NCBI RefSeq assembly: GCF_003967355.1
Contig: NZ_BIFH01000021.1
Location: 193,926-257,925, forward strand
Reading direction: 5' to 3'
Source: Embleya hyalina
Lineage (GTDB): Bacteria > Actinomycetota > Actinomycetes > Streptomycetales > Streptomycetaceae
DNA: 64,000 bases
Notes under the pieces: model-generated
The model's database searches: none
Told to the model about the DNA's origin: nothing
Seen by the model: only the letters and a program-made list of their open reading frames with translations
In this document: positions 1 through 8,573 of the stretch, in pieces
Numbering within the stretch: position 1 is the stretch's first letter
How the letters are laid out: every line of letters begins with the position of its first letter
Position numbers and translations under genes: made by a program

Positions 1-1
1 C

Positions 2-862
2 AAGCGCGGCGCGGCGCCGGTGACGGGGGACGCGCGGGAGGCGCTGCGCGAACTCGGCCCGCTGTTGGGCGACTGGCACCCGGATCCGGCCTGGACCGCG
101 CGCGCCGCGAGCGAACGCCGGGCCTGGGACGACACGATCGACGCCCTGCGCGCGCCGGGCGATCCGGCGGATTTGCCGACCTACGCGCAGGTCGTGGGCG
201 TGGTCAACCGGGCGGCCGGGCCGCGGGACTACGTACTCACCGCCGCGGGCGGGCTGCCCGGCGAACTGGTGGGCGGCTGGCGGTCGGTGGGGGCGGTCGG
301 GGCGCCGACGATGGACGTCGAATACGGGTTCTCCTGCATGGGCTACGAGATCGCGGGCGCGTGGGGCGCGGCGATGGCGCGGCCCGAGGGGGTGGTCACC
401 ACGCTCCTGGGCGACGGGTCGTATCTGATGCTCAACTCCGAGGTGTACTCGGCGGTGTTGTCCGGGCACCGGTTCGTCGCGGTGGTCTGCGACAACGGCG
501 GCTACGCGGTGATCGCGCGGCTGCAGGAGGGGCAGGGGGCGGCGCCGTTCAACAACATGATCACCGACTGCCGGGGACCGGGCGCCGCGGCCGACCACCG
601 GGTCGACTTCGCCGCGCACGCCGCCGCGTTGGGCGCCGAGGTGTTCACCGCCGACACGGTGGCCGACCTGGAGAAGGCGTACGCGGCGGCCCGCGCGTCG
701 CGGCGGCCGGCCGTGGTGGTGGTGCGGACCAGCCCGGACCACTGGACCGAATCCGGCGCGTGGTGGGAGGTCGGCGTCCCCGAACTCTCCGCCCGCCCGG
801 AAGTGACGGCGGCCCGCCGGCGCATGGACGAGGCGAGGGCGGAACGCGCGGCCCGGGGCTGA
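2..862 (+). CDS. iolD: 3D-(3,5/4)-trihydroxycyclohexane-1,2-dione hydrolase (IolD), 3' part
   Basis: The frame is open from the left edge (codons from base 2), so this is the C-terminal ~286 residues of a longer TPP enzyme. The segment GDGSYLMLNSEVYSAVL, followed about 15 residues later by CDNGG, is the TPP/Mg-binding GDG...N motif in the form typical of IolD. Upstream, TYAQVVGVVN and GGLPGEL also match that family. IolD hydrolyses the ring of the diketo-inositol intermediate in cytoplasmic myo-inositol catabolism. The N-terminal half lies outside the window. A perfect hairpin follows 17 bases after the stop. The neighbouring convergent gene is also inositol-related, which is consistent but not proof of a shared pathway. 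Another TPP-dependent lyase is less likely given the specific GDGSYLMLNSE signature. Confidence 0.9.
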   Translation, partial: KRGAAPVTGDAREALRELGPLLGDWHPDPAWTARAASERRAWDDTIDALRAPGDPADLPTYAQVVGVVNRAAGPRDYVLTAAGGLPGELVGGWRSVGAVGAPTMDVEYGFSCMGYEIAGAWGAAMARPEGVVTTLLGDGSYLMLNSEVYSAVLSGHRFVAVVCDNGGYAVIARLQEGQGAAPFNNMITDCRGPGAAADHRVDFAAHAAALGAEVFTADTVADLEKAYAAARASRRPAVVVVRTSPDHWTESGAWWEVGVPELSARPEVTAARRRMDEARAERAARG

Positions 863-878
863 CCGGGCCCGCGCCGCC

Positions 879-908
879 GGGCTCGGGTGGATCGCTCCAC
901 CCGAGCCC
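879..908. terminator. Bidirectional hairpin between convergent iolD and IMPase genes
   Basis: A perfect 13-bp inverted repeat (879-891 with 896-908) has a four-base loop TCGC. There is no long U-tract, as is usual for actinomycete terminators. It sits between two genes that end towards each other, so it can serve both strands. Confidence 0.8.
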
Positions 909-920
909 TCGTGCGCGCGA

Positions 921-1748
921 TCAGGCCGCGATCGGGCGGGCCGGGAGGCCCGCGCCTGCCCTCGCCTCGGCGAACGAGCGGAGCAGACGATCGTGGATGG
1001 CGCCGTTGGAGGCGACCAACTCCCCGTCGCCGGGCTTCCAGTCGTGGCCCTCGAAGGTGGTGGCCCGCCCGCCCGCCTCGCGGACCAGGATCGCGCCGGG
1101 CGCCCAGTCCCACGGACCGCAGCGCTGCTCCCAGTAGGCGTCGAGCCGGCTCGCGGCCACCCAGGACAGGTCGATCCCGGCGCAGCCCAACCGCCGCACG
1201 TCACGGGTGTCGTTGACCACCGACAGGAACTCGGCCAGGTTGTTGTCCGGGTCGGTGGCCCGGGACGGCGGGAAGCCGGTGGCGATCACGCTGCGGCCCA
1301 GGGTGCGGGTGTCAGAGACGTGCAGGCGCTTGCGGCCCTCGTACGCCCCGCGCCCGGCCTCCGCCCAGTATGTTCGGCGCCGCGTCGCGTCCGCGACCAC
1401 GCCGAGGGCGAGTCGTTCGCCGTCCCAGAACGCGATCGCGCAGGCGTAGTGCGGCAGTCCGTGCGCGAAGTTGGTGGTGCCGTCGAGCGGATCGACGAAC
1501 CAGGTCGGGCGGGTCAGGTCCAACTCGGCCAGCCCGCCGCCCTCTTCGCCGACCACCGCGTCCTGCGGATAGTGGCTGCCCAGCCAGGCCCGGACCAGCT
1601 TCTCCACGCGCAGATCGGTCGCGGTGACCAGGTCGGCGGACGACGACTTGAGCCGGATCCGCCGAGGCCGCCCGGCTCGGCGAATGACCTGGGCGGCCTC
1701 TCGGGCGACGCGCAGCGCCGCAAGCGTACGGGGGAGGGGGAAGACCAC
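921..1748 (-). CDS. Inositol monophosphatase family protein
   Basis: This 275-residue protein is a Mg-dependent sugar-phosphate phosphatase of the IMPase/FIG superfamily. Visible motifs are GEEGGG, WFVDPLDGTTNF (metal-binding DPLDGT) and the C-terminal WDWAPGAILVREAGG. The substrate could be inositol-1-phosphate, histidinol phosphate or another sugar phosphate; motifs alone do not separate these. The start is the GTG at 1748, chosen because AAGGAG lies seven bases upstream on the minus strand. The gene is convergent with iolD and shares its hairpin terminator. The length is normal for the family. Confidence 0.9.
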   Translation of the reverse strand: MVFPLPRTLAALRVAREAAQVIRRAGRPRRIRLKSSSADLVTATDLRVEKLVRAWLGSHYPQDAVVGEEGGGLAELDLTRPTWFVDPLDGTTNFAHGLPHYACAIAFWDGERLALGVVADATRRRTYWAEAGRGAYEGRKRLHVSDTRTLGRSVIATGFPPSRATDPDNNLAEFLSVVNDTRDVRRLGCAGIDLSWVAASRLDAYWEQRCGPWDWAPGAILVREAGGRATTFEGHDWKPGDGELVASNGAIHDRLLRSFAEARAGAGLPARPIAA

Positions 1749-2241
1749 GGTGACGCTCCTTGCCTACGGCGCTCGATGAAACCGATGCCCGATCGACCAC
1801 GGAGCACCCACCGGCCCCCACACCCGACCCACGCCCCTCGCCCCACGCGAAGACCGCCCCGACACCGCCTCGCCGCCCTGCAACACCTTGCCCCGACATT
1901 ATGTCGACCCCCACCCCCCCACCACCACCAAGTTGGCCCGCGCACCGACCTCCCGCGGTCGGCGGCTCCGGGACGCGGAGCCGCACCGCGGTCGTCGCCA
2001 CGGGTGCGGGCTCGGCCGCGCACGGTGGCCGAGCCGATCGATACCCGCTGTCGGGCGCGGTTACCGGGCGTGGGGTTTGCGGGGGCTCGGGGTGGTGGTT
2101 CGTGCGGGGGTGGGTTGAGGTTGGGCTGGTGGGTCATGATGAGGGGGTAGTGGTATCCGTGCGGCCGGAAGGTGCGAGCGTTCGGCGGGTGGACTTGGGG
2201 TGGGTGGGGCGTCGGAGCGCGTGACAGTCGAGGAGCCCCCC
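1749..2241. other. Divergent intergenic region upstream of IMPase and dnaK
   Basis: This 493-bp region carries the promoters of two divergent genes and no convincing coding frame. It contains C-rich and A/C-rich low-complexity stretches near 1780-1930 and G/T-rich sequence from 2080. I do not see a HAIR-type HspR operator (CTTGAGT-N7-ACTCAAG) in front of dnaK, unlike classical actinomycete dnaK operons. No clear -35/-10 pair could be assigned. Confidence 0.5.
1894..1906. promoter_or_regulatory. 13-bp palindrome, possible operator
   Basis: CGACAT-T-ATGTCG is a perfect 6+1+6 palindrome, AT-richer than its surroundings, about 150 bases upstream of the IMPase start and 340 upstream of dnaK. It looks like a regulator half-site pair, but the regulator is unknown. 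Confidence 0.35.
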
Positions 2242-4110
2242 ATGGCACGTCCTGTTGGTATCGATCTCGGTACGACGAACTCGGTGGTCGCGGTTCTGGA
2301 GGCCGGTGAGCCCACCGTCATCGCGAACGCGGAAGGGGCTCGGACGACGCCGTCGGTGGTCGCCTTCGCGAAGAACGGCGAGGTGCTGGTCGGCGAGGTG
2401 GCCAAGCGGCAGGCGGTGACCAACGTCGAGCGCACCGCGCGGTCCGTGAAACGGCACATGGGCGACAACACCTGGCACTTTCCCGAGACCGGCGACATCG
2501 ACGGCAAGCGGTACACCGCGCAGGAGATCTCCGCGCGGGTGTTGCAAAAGCTCAAGCGCGACGCCGAGGCGTATCTGGGCGAGAAGGTCACCGACGCCGT
2601 GGTGACCGTGCCGGCGTACTTCGACGACGCCCAGCGGCAGGCCACCAAGGAGGCCGGGGAGATCGCGGGTCTCCAAGTGTTGCGGATCGTGAACGAGCCG
2701 ACGGCGGCGGCGCTGGCGTACGGGCTGGACAAGGTGCGCGACCAGATGATCCTGGTGTTCGACCTGGGTGGCGGCACGTTCGACGTGTCGCTCCTGGAGA
2801 TCGGCGAGGGGGTCGTGGAGGTCAAGGCCACGCACGGCGACACGCATCTGGGCGGCGACGACTGGGACCAGCGGGTGATGGACCACCTGGTCAAGCAGTT
2901 CAAGAACGCGCACGGGATCGACCTGTCCAAGGACAAGATGGCCGTACAGCGGCTGCGCGAGGCGGCGGAGAAAGCCAAGGTCGAGTTGTCCAGCGCGACC
3001 GAGACGTCGATCAACCTGCCCTACATCACCGCGTCGCCCGAGGGCCCGCTGCACCTGGACGAGAAGCTGACCCGGGCCCAGTTCCAGCAGCTCACGGCGG
3101 ACCTGCTCCAGCGCTGCCGGGCCCCGTTCCACGCGGCGATCGACGACGCGGGGATCTCGGTCGCGGAGGTCGATCAGGTGGTCCTGGTCGGCGGGTCGAC
3201 CCGGATGCCGGCCGTGACCGAGCTGGTCCGGGAGCTGACCGACGGCAAGGAGCCGAACAAGGGCGTCAACCCGGACGAGGTCGTGGCCGTCGGCGCCGCG
3301 TTGCAGGCGGGTGTGCTCAAGGGTGAGGTCAAGGACGTCCTGCTGTTGGACGTGACGCCGCTTTCGCTCGGCATCGAGACCAAGGGCGGCATCATGACCA
3401 AGCTGATCGAGCGCAACACCACGATCCCGACGAAGCGTTCGGAGATCTTCACCACGGCGGAGGACAACCAGCCGTCGGTGCAGATCCAGGTGTTCCAGGG
3501 TGAGCGCGAGATCGCCGCGTACAACAAGCGGTTGGGCATGTTCGAGCTGACCGGCCTGCCGCCGGCCCCGCGCGGGCTGCCGCAGATCGAGGTGATCTTC
3601 GACATCGACGCGAACGGCATCGTGCACGTGTCCGCGAAGGACCTGGGCACGGGCAAGGAGCAGTCGATGACCATCACCGGTGGTTCCAGTCTGCCCAAGG
3701 ACGACATCGACCGGATGATGCGCGAGGCGGAGGCGCACGCGGAGGAGGACCACCTGCGGCGGGAGACCGCGGAGACCCGCAACCAGGCCGAGCAACTGGT
3801 GTACAGCACCGAGAAGTTCCTGGGGGACAACGGGGACAGGGTGCCGGCGGACGTCAAGGGCGAGGTGGAGACGGCGCTGACCGCGCTCCGCGAGGCGCTC
3901 GCGGGCGAGGACACGGCCACGATCCGCGAGGCGGCGGAACGGGTGAGCACGGTCAGCCAGAAGCTGGGCACCGCGATGTACGCGAACGCCCAGCCGGGCG
4001 CGGAGGGCGCGGCCGGGGCGGCGGGCGGCACCTCGGCCGACGTCGACGAGGACGAGGTCGTCGACGCCGAGATCGTCGACGACGACAAACGCGGAGGTGG
4101 GACCGCATGA
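2242..4110 (+). CDS. dnaK: Hsp70 chaperone DnaK
   Basis: This 622-residue Hsp70 begins [20 protein letters not shown] (phosphate-1 motif). It also shows [30 protein letters not shown] and the linker region [19 protein letters not shown], with an acidic C-terminus. It refolds clients in the cytoplasm with GrpE and a J-protein. The ATG at 2242 is preferred because GAGGAG sits six bases upstream; the in-frame GTG at 2221 would add seven residues. The gene overlaps grpE by four bases. No dnaJ or hspR follows, so this may be a secondary dnaK set, although the sequence itself is close to housekeeping actinobacterial DnaK. Confidence 0.95.
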   Translation: MARPVGIDLGTTNSVVAVLEAGEPTVIANAEGARTTPSVVAFAKNGEVLVGEVAKRQAVTNVERTARSVKRHMGDNTWHFPETGDIDGKRYTAQEISARVLQKLKRDAEAYLGEKVTDAVVTVPAYFDDAQRQATKEAGEIAGLQVLRIVNEPTAAALAYGLDKVRDQMILVFDLGGGTFDVSLLEIGEGVVEVKATHGDTHLGGDDWDQRVMDHLVKQFKNAHGIDLSKDKMAVQRLREAAEKAKVELSSATETSINLPYITASPEGPLHLDEKLTRAQFQQLTADLLQRCRAPFHAAIDDAGISVAEVDQVVLVGGSTRMPAVTELVRELTDGKEPNKGVNPDEVVAVGAALQAGVLKGEVKDVLLLDVTPLSLGIETKGGIMTKLIERNTTIPTKRSEIFTTAEDNQPSVQIQVFQGEREIAAYNKRLGMFELTGLPPAPRGLPQIEVIFDIDANGIVHVSAKDLGTGKEQSMTITGGSSLPKDDIDRMMREAEAHAEEDHLRRETAETRNQAEQLVYSTEKFLGDNGDRVPADVKGEVETALTALREALAGEDTATIREAAERVSTVSQKLGTAMYANAQPGAEGAAGAAGGTSADVDEDEVVDAEIVDDDKRGGGTA

Positions 4111-4634
4111 ACCGGATCTCCCCCGGCCCGGGACCACTGCCGGTTCCGACCGGGCAGCCACCGTCGCCGATCCTGGCATCGCTGCTGGCCGAGATCGCGG
4201 CGCAGCGCGAGCAGGTGACCGAGCGGGTCGACGAGTTGTGCCGGCTCCGGGCGGACTACGACGGCTATCGCCGACACGTACGGCGGGACCGGCTGGCGGT
4301 GCGGGAGGCGGCGCTGGTCAACGTGCTCACGCCGCTGCTGCCGGTGGTCGACGGCTTCGACCGGGCGCGGGCCGCCGGTGATCTGACGCCGGGGGTGGCG
4401 AGTGTCGTCGACGCGCTGGAGGACGCCCTCGCGGCGCTCGGGCTGCGGGCGTTCGGGGCGGTGGGCGATGTGTTCGATCCGTACGTGCACGACGCGTTGG
4501 CGCTGCACGTGGCGACCGGGGTCGATCCGCCGATCTGCTCGACCGTGCACGAGCCGGGGTATCGGGTGGGGGACCGGCTGCTGCGTCCGGCCCGGGTGAC
4601 GGTGACGGGGCCGCCGCCGGCGGGTGCGCGATGA
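4107..4634 (+). CDS. grpE: GrpE-like nucleotide exchange factor
   Basis: This 175-residue protein has a helical N-terminal half (coiled-coil-like, roughly residues 25-60, with [15 protein letters not shown] as in the GrpE FxNYxKR segment) and a beta C-terminal domain. It ends [18 protein letters not shown], the GrpE C-terminal signature. GrpE releases ADP from DnaK. The start ATG overlaps the dnaK stop (ATGA), so the two are translationally coupled. It is divergent from canonical GrpE and short in the N-terminal region, which fits a partner dedicated to the adjacent DnaK. Confidence 0.8.
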   Translation: MNRISPGPGPLPVPTGQPPSPILASLLAEIAAQREQVTERVDELCRLRADYDGYRRHVRRDRLAVREAALVNVLTPLLPVVDGFDRARAAGDLTPGVASVVDALEDALAALGLRAFGAVGDVFDPYVHDALALHVATGVDPPICSTVHEPGYRVGDRLLRPARVTVTGPPPAGAR

Positions 4635-4933
4635 GTCGCCGGCGGGTGGTCGTGTCGGGGGACGTGCAGGGCGTCTACTTCCGGGACACGTGCCGCGGTA
4701 CCGCGGAGCGGCACGGCGTCGCGGGCTGGGTGCGCAATCTGCCGGACGGCACGGTCGAGGCGGTGTTCGAGGGCGCGCCGGACGAGGTCGCGCGGCTGAC
4801 GGCGTGGACCGGGCGCGGGCCGTCGTTGGCCGTCGTCGACCGGGTGTACGTGTACGACGAGGATCCGGTGGAGGAGGGGCTGGTCGGGTTCGAGATCCGC
4901 CCGACACCGGTTCCGCGTGAGCGATTGCGGTAA
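4631..4933 (+). CDS. acyP: Acylphosphatase
   Basis: This 100-residue protein has the two family signatures [10 protein letters not shown] (phosphate-binding loop and catalytic Arg) and [17 protein letters not shown] (catalytic Asn). It hydrolyses acyl phosphates such as acetyl phosphate or 1,3-bisphosphoglycerate. Its ATG overlaps the grpE stop by four bases, making it the third gene of the dnaK operon. Acylphosphatase in a chaperone operon is unusual; the functional link is unknown. Confidence 0.92.
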   Translation: MSRRRVVVSGDVQGVYFRDTCRGTAERHGVAGWVRNLPDGTVEAVFEGAPDEVARLTAWTGRGPSLAVVDRVYVYDEDPVEEGLVGFEIRPTPVPRERLR

Positions 4934-5036
4934 AACTACCGATTCGTGGCGGATTGAACCATCCTGGTGGGAGGGGGGGAAAGCGGCGGCGGCGACGGAG
5001 TGGACCGACGGAGTCGGGGGCTTGGAGGCGGCAGGT

Positions 5037-5303
5037 ATGCAGATCGTGGGATGGCACATAGAGATGGAGTTCAAGGAGGACGGCAAGCGCACCGAGGCCG
5101 CGGCGCTGCTGCGCCTGCGCGACGGTACGGAGCTGCGCTCGCACGCGCACGCCAGTCGGTATCCGGACGACCCGGATCAGCCGGCGGTCGGCGAAGAGAT
5201 CGCCGCGGCACGGGCGTTGACCGACCTGACCCGGCAGCTGCTGGACAAGGCGGCGGGCGAGATCGAGTCGTCGACGAGTCGGCCGGTTCACTCGCTCGCC
5301 TGA
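5037..5303 (+). CDS. DUF1876 small protein
   Basis: This 88-residue protein begins MQIVGWHIEMEFKEDGKRTE and ends with an alpha-helical segment ALTDLTRQLLDKAAGEIE. It matches the actinobacterial DUF1876 pattern, a small alpha/beta fold with an N-terminal strand, DGT turn and C-terminal helix. The function is not established. The start is chosen at 5037 because GGAGG lies 8 bases upstream. It is probably its own transcription unit about 100 bases after acyP and is closed by a strong hairpin. Confidence 0.8.
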   Translation: MQIVGWHIEMEFKEDGKRTEAAALLRLRDGTELRSHAHASRYPDDPDQPAVGEEIAAARALTDLTRQLLDKAAGEIESSTSRPVHSLA

Positions 5304-5329
5304 ACGGCGCGGGGCCGACCGGGCTCGAC

Positions 5330-5375
5330 GGGGCCGGTGCCGACCGGCGGCGAACCGCCGACCGGCACCGGCCCC
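5330..5375 (+). terminator. Long GC-rich hairpin after the DUF1876 gene
   Basis: Arms 5330-5350 and 5355-5375 pair over 21 positions with only two central mismatches and a CGAA loop. It lies 26 bases after the DUF1876 stop and separates the chaperone block from the LuxR regulator. Confidence 0.85.
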
Positions 5376-5558
5376 CGCGCGTTCCGGCCGGGACGGCGGG
5401 CGAATGACGGGTGGTCGACGGTGGGTGGTTCTAGGGTGTGTTTCGGGGGATTCGGCGGGTATCCACTACCCGGGTCTCTCGATGTGATCGATCGATTACC
5501 TTGTGTGCTCACGTGTTGGTTGTTGCGGGCCGCGACCGCGGGGGGTAGAGCAGAGCCG

Positions 5559-6368
5559 ATGAGTGTGGCGATCGAGGTACTCGTGATCACCCCGGTCCGG
5601 ATCTATCGCGACGCCACCGTGCGGGCGCTCGCCGACGAACCCGCGTTGCGGCTGGTCGGGTCGGGTGGCTCCGCCTCCGAGGCGGTCGCCGGCGCACGGC
5701 GGCTGCGCCCCTCCGTACTCCTGCTGGACCTGAGCACGCCGGACAGCATTCCCGCGATCCGCGCGATCCGCCGCGGGTCGCCGCAGACGCGGCTGATCGC
5801 GATGGGCGTGGACGAATCCCGCGACGACGTGATCAGCGCGGCCGAGGCGGGCGTGGCCGGGTTCATCGGCCGCGAATACTCGCTCCCGCAGACCGCCGCC
5901 GCGATCATCGGCGTGGTGCGCGGCGAGGCCTCGTGCAGCCCGCGGATCGCCGCGCTGCTGCTGCAACGCGTACAGTCCCCGGCCGTCGTCGCACAGCGCA
6001 CCGGGCCGGCGCTGCCCGAGACGCTGACCGCGCGCGAGCGGGAGATCCTGTTCCTGATCGCCGAGGGCAGGACCAACCACGAGATCGCCCGGGGCCTTTC
6101 CATCGGCCTGTCCACGGTCAAGACCCATGTGCACGCCGTACTGCGGAAGTTGGGCGTCCCGCACCGCGAGGCCGCCGCCGGCCTGCTGCGAGCCACGCCG
6201 ACCGGCGAACCGCTCGGCCGCGCCCGGGTGGAGGCCGACGGCGCACCGGATCGAGCGCTCGGCGCACCGCGCACCGTGCCGCCACCCCAGTGGGGCTCGC
6301 GCGCGCCGCGCACCCGACGGGCGCCGGACCACGAACAACACGCCGGTGGCGGGCCCGCGGCCGGGTAA
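5559..6368 (+). CDS. NarL/LuxR-family response regulator
   Basis: This 269-residue protein has an N-terminal receiver-like domain (residues ~1-120; LLLDLSTP carries the candidate phospho-acceptor Asp) and a C-terminal LuxR HTH. The HTH reads LTAREREILFLIAEGRTNHEIARGL...STVKTHVHAVLRKLGV. The last ~65 residues are low-complexity Arg/Pro/Gly. No histidine kinase is adjacent. It is co-directional with, and 132 bases upstream of, the first eCIS gene, so it is the best local candidate for controlling the injection system; that is inference. The start at 5559 fits the beginning of the receiver fold, but the ribosome-binding site is weak. Confidence 0.88.
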   Translation: MSVAIEVLVITPVRIYRDATVRALADEPALRLVGSGGSASEAVAGARRLRPSVLLLDLSTPDSIPAIRAIRRGSPQTRLIAMGVDESRDDVISAAEAGVAGFIGREYSLPQTAAAIIGVVRGEASCSPRIAALLLQRVQSPAVVAQRTGPALPETLTAREREILFLIAEGRTNHEIARGLSIGLSTVKTHVHAVLRKLGVPHREAAAGLLRATPTGEPLGRARVEADGAPDRALGAPRTVPPPQWGSRAPRTRRAPDHEQHAGGGPAAG

Positions 6369-6500
6369 CCGGGTCCTCGGGGGCGCGACGGGCCCACCCG
6401 ATCGGGTGGACGACGCTCTCCATCCGAGGTGGAGGCGGACGGAGTCGGCCGGTGGTGGAGGTCTACTCCTCCGCTCGGCGAAGATCGACCCGGCGGGTGG

Positions 6501-8573
6501 ATGACGCGCTTCGGGCCGATGATCAACGATCGCGACATGGCTGTTGCCGGCTCGATCGGTTCGAGCGCACCCGTGTTCCCCGACCTCTCCGACCTGGAGC
6601 GGTGGATCGCGGACGTGCTGGCCCGGGCGGTGCAGGCCAACGGGCCGGAATCGGGCGAGAGTTCGTTGGAACGCCTGTACCCCTCCCACGGCGAGGTGCG
6701 CGCGGCGCTGGCGGGCGCGCCACGGCCGGCGCCGGTGCTGATCACCGGCCCGCCGCTGCCCGCCCACCTGGCGCTGCCGCTGGCCCGGCGCGGCTTCGAC
6801 CCGTTCGACCTCGCCGCGCTCGCGCTGATCCTCGCCCCCGAACTCGACCCGGCGTACGGCCGGGCGATCGCCTGGCTGCAACGCGACTCCGGGCAGCCGT
6901 ACCCGACGCTCGACCTGCTCGCCCGGCTGTGCTGCGAGACCGGGGAGGACCGGGCGGCGGTCGCGGTACGGCTGTCCGCCGCCGGTCCGCTGCTCCGGTG
7001 CGGGCTGGTGGAACCGGTCGGCGGGCGCCCCGGACCCTCCTACGCGGGCGCCGTGCGGCCCTCGGCGGTGCTGCTGCGCCGGTTGTTCGCGATCAGCCGA
7101 CTCGACGACGCGCTCGCGCCGTTCGCGACGGTGGACGCCTACACGCCGGTCGAGGCGCCCGACCCGATCGCCGCCGAAGCGCTGGTCGCCCGGCTGGTCG
7201 GCGACGCGCCCTCGCTCACCCACCTGTCCGGCGCGCCCGCCGCGACCTGCCTGGACGTCGCGTGGTGGAGCGTGGCGCGGGCCGGCCGGCGGGTGCTGAC
7301 CGTGCGGCCCGAAGCGCTCGCCGATCCGGCCCTGCTGCCCGGCCTGGCCGCCGAGGCGCTGCTGCGCGAGGCCGTACTCGTGGTGGACACGCACACCGGC
7401 GGCCCGCCCGACGCGGTGTGGGACCGGTTCACCTACGCCGTCGTGGTCGGCGGCCCCGACACCCTCGCGCCCACCGGGCCCGACGTGCCGGCCGAGCGGG
7501 TGGCCGCGCTGTCGGTCCGCCGCGCGGTCGGCGTGCCCGGCGGCCTGGCCACCGCCCTGGCCGCGCACGGCGTCGAGGTCGCGAGCACGCCGGGCGCCGA
7601 CCCGCTGGCCGGCTGGACCCACCTGGCCGGGCCGGAGTTGCGGCACACCCTGGACGCGGTCGCCGCCCGGGCCCGCGGTCGAGCCGAGCCCGGCGCGCCG
7701 CTGCGCACCACCGCGACCGAGGTCGCCGACGTCGCGGCCCGGATCACCGGCGGCGAACTGGGCCGACTCGCCACCCGGTTGGGCACCTCCGACGACTGGT
7801 CCGCGCTGATCGTCCCCGACGACGTCGGCGCGCGGCTGCGCGACGTATGCGCCCATCTGAGCGCCCACCGCACGGTGCTCGACGCCCCCGGCTTCGCCGA
7901 CCGGCCCGGCCTGGGCCGCGGTGTGTCGGTGCTGTTCGCCGGACCCAGCGGCACCGGCAAGACGCTCGCCGCGCGCCTGGTCGCGGGCCGGCTCGGGCTG
8001 CCGCTCTACCGGGTGGACCTGGCGTCGGTGGTGTCCAAGTACATCGGCGAGACCGAACAGAACCTGGACGCCGTGTTCACCGCCGCCGCGCGCACCGACG
8101 CCGTGCTGCTGTTCGACGAGTGCGACGCGCTGTTCGGCAAGCGCAGCGAGGTGCACGACGCGCGCGATCGCTACGCCAACCTCGAAGTGGCCTACCTGCT
8201 CCAGCGGTTGGAGGACCACGACGGGCTCGCGGTACTGGCCACCAACCTCCTGCACCACATGGACGACGCGTTCATCCGCCGGCTGACCTACTGCGTGCAC
8301 TTCCCGTTCCCGGAGGCCGCCGAGCGGCGGCGGATCTGGCAGGGCGCCTGGCCGGCGGCGCTGCCCCGGGACGTGGACGTCGACCCGGCCGAACTGGCCG
8401 AGCACTACCCGCTCTCCGGCGGCCACATCCACAACGTCGCGGTCGCGGCGGCGCACCTGGCCGCCGCCGAGGGGCGCGCGGTGGACCGGGCGGTGGTGCT
8501 CCGGGCGATGGAGCGCGAATACGACAAGATCGGCCCGTCCCCGCAGGCCCCCGCCACGATCGGGGCGCGGTGA
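6501..8573 (+). CDS. eCIS AAA+ ATPase (Pvc15/Cis15-like)
   Basis: This protein of about 690 residues has a helical N-terminal region (DLSDLERWIADVLARAV) and winged-helix-like segments over residues ~100-400. A C-terminal AAA+ module follows: Walker A GPSGTGKT near residue 480, Walker B AVLLFDECDALFGKR near 533, sensor-1 VLATNLLHHMDDAF and arginine-finger region FIRRLTY. eCIS ATPases of this type are thought to help assembly or cargo loading in the cytoplasm. The start is uncertain: 6501, 6519 and 6537 are all ATG codons with weak Shine-Dalgarno sites. It overlaps the effector gene by one base. It is the first gene of the eCIS operon. Confidence 0.88.
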   Translation: MTRFGPMINDRDMAVAGSIGSSAPVFPDLSDLERWIADVLARAVQANGPESGESSLERLYPSHGEVRAALAGAPRPAPVLITGPPLPAHLALPLARRGFDPFDLAALALILAPELDPAYGRAIAWLQRDSGQPYPTLDLLARLCCETGEDRAAVAVRLSAAGPLLRCGLVEPVGGRPGPSYAGAVRPSAVLLRRLFAISRLDDALAPFATVDAYTPVEAPDPIAAEALVARLVGDAPSLTHLSGAPAATCLDVAWWSVARAGRRVLTVRPEALADPALLPGLAAEALLREAVLVVDTHTGGPPDAVWDRFTYAVVVGGPDTLAPTGPDVPAERVAALSVRRAVGVPGGLATALAAHGVEVASTPGADPLAGWTHLAGPELRHTLDAVAARARGRAEPGAPLRTTATEVADVAARITGGELGRLATRLGTSDDWSALIVPDDVGARLRDVCAHLSAHRTVLDAPGFADRPGLGRGVSVLFAGPSGTGKTLAARLVAGRLGLPLYRVDLASVVSKYIGETEQNLDAVFTAAARTDAVLLFDECDALFGKRSEVHDARDRYANLEVAYLLQRLEDHDGLAVLATNLLHHMDDAFIRRLTYCVHFPFPEAAERRRIWQGAWPAALPRDVDVDPAELAEHYPLSGGHIHNVAVAAAHLAAAEGRAVDRAVVLRAMEREYDKIGPSPQAPATIGAR

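Noticed and set aside
2134..4179. A 681-codon minus-strand frame opposite dnaK
   Set aside because: Antisense dnaK frames are a common artefact in GC-rich genomes; the composition is unnatural and there is no ribosome-binding site.
5496..8456. A 986-codon minus-strand frame opposite the LuxR and ATPase genes
   Set aside because: Same GC artefact; no motif, and it crosses a promoter region and two well-supported genes.
5933..8572. The long upstream extension of the DUF4157 effector frame
   Set aside because: It runs out of frame through the response regulator and ATPase genes. The DUF4157 domain begins right after the ATPase stop, where a start codon overlaps.
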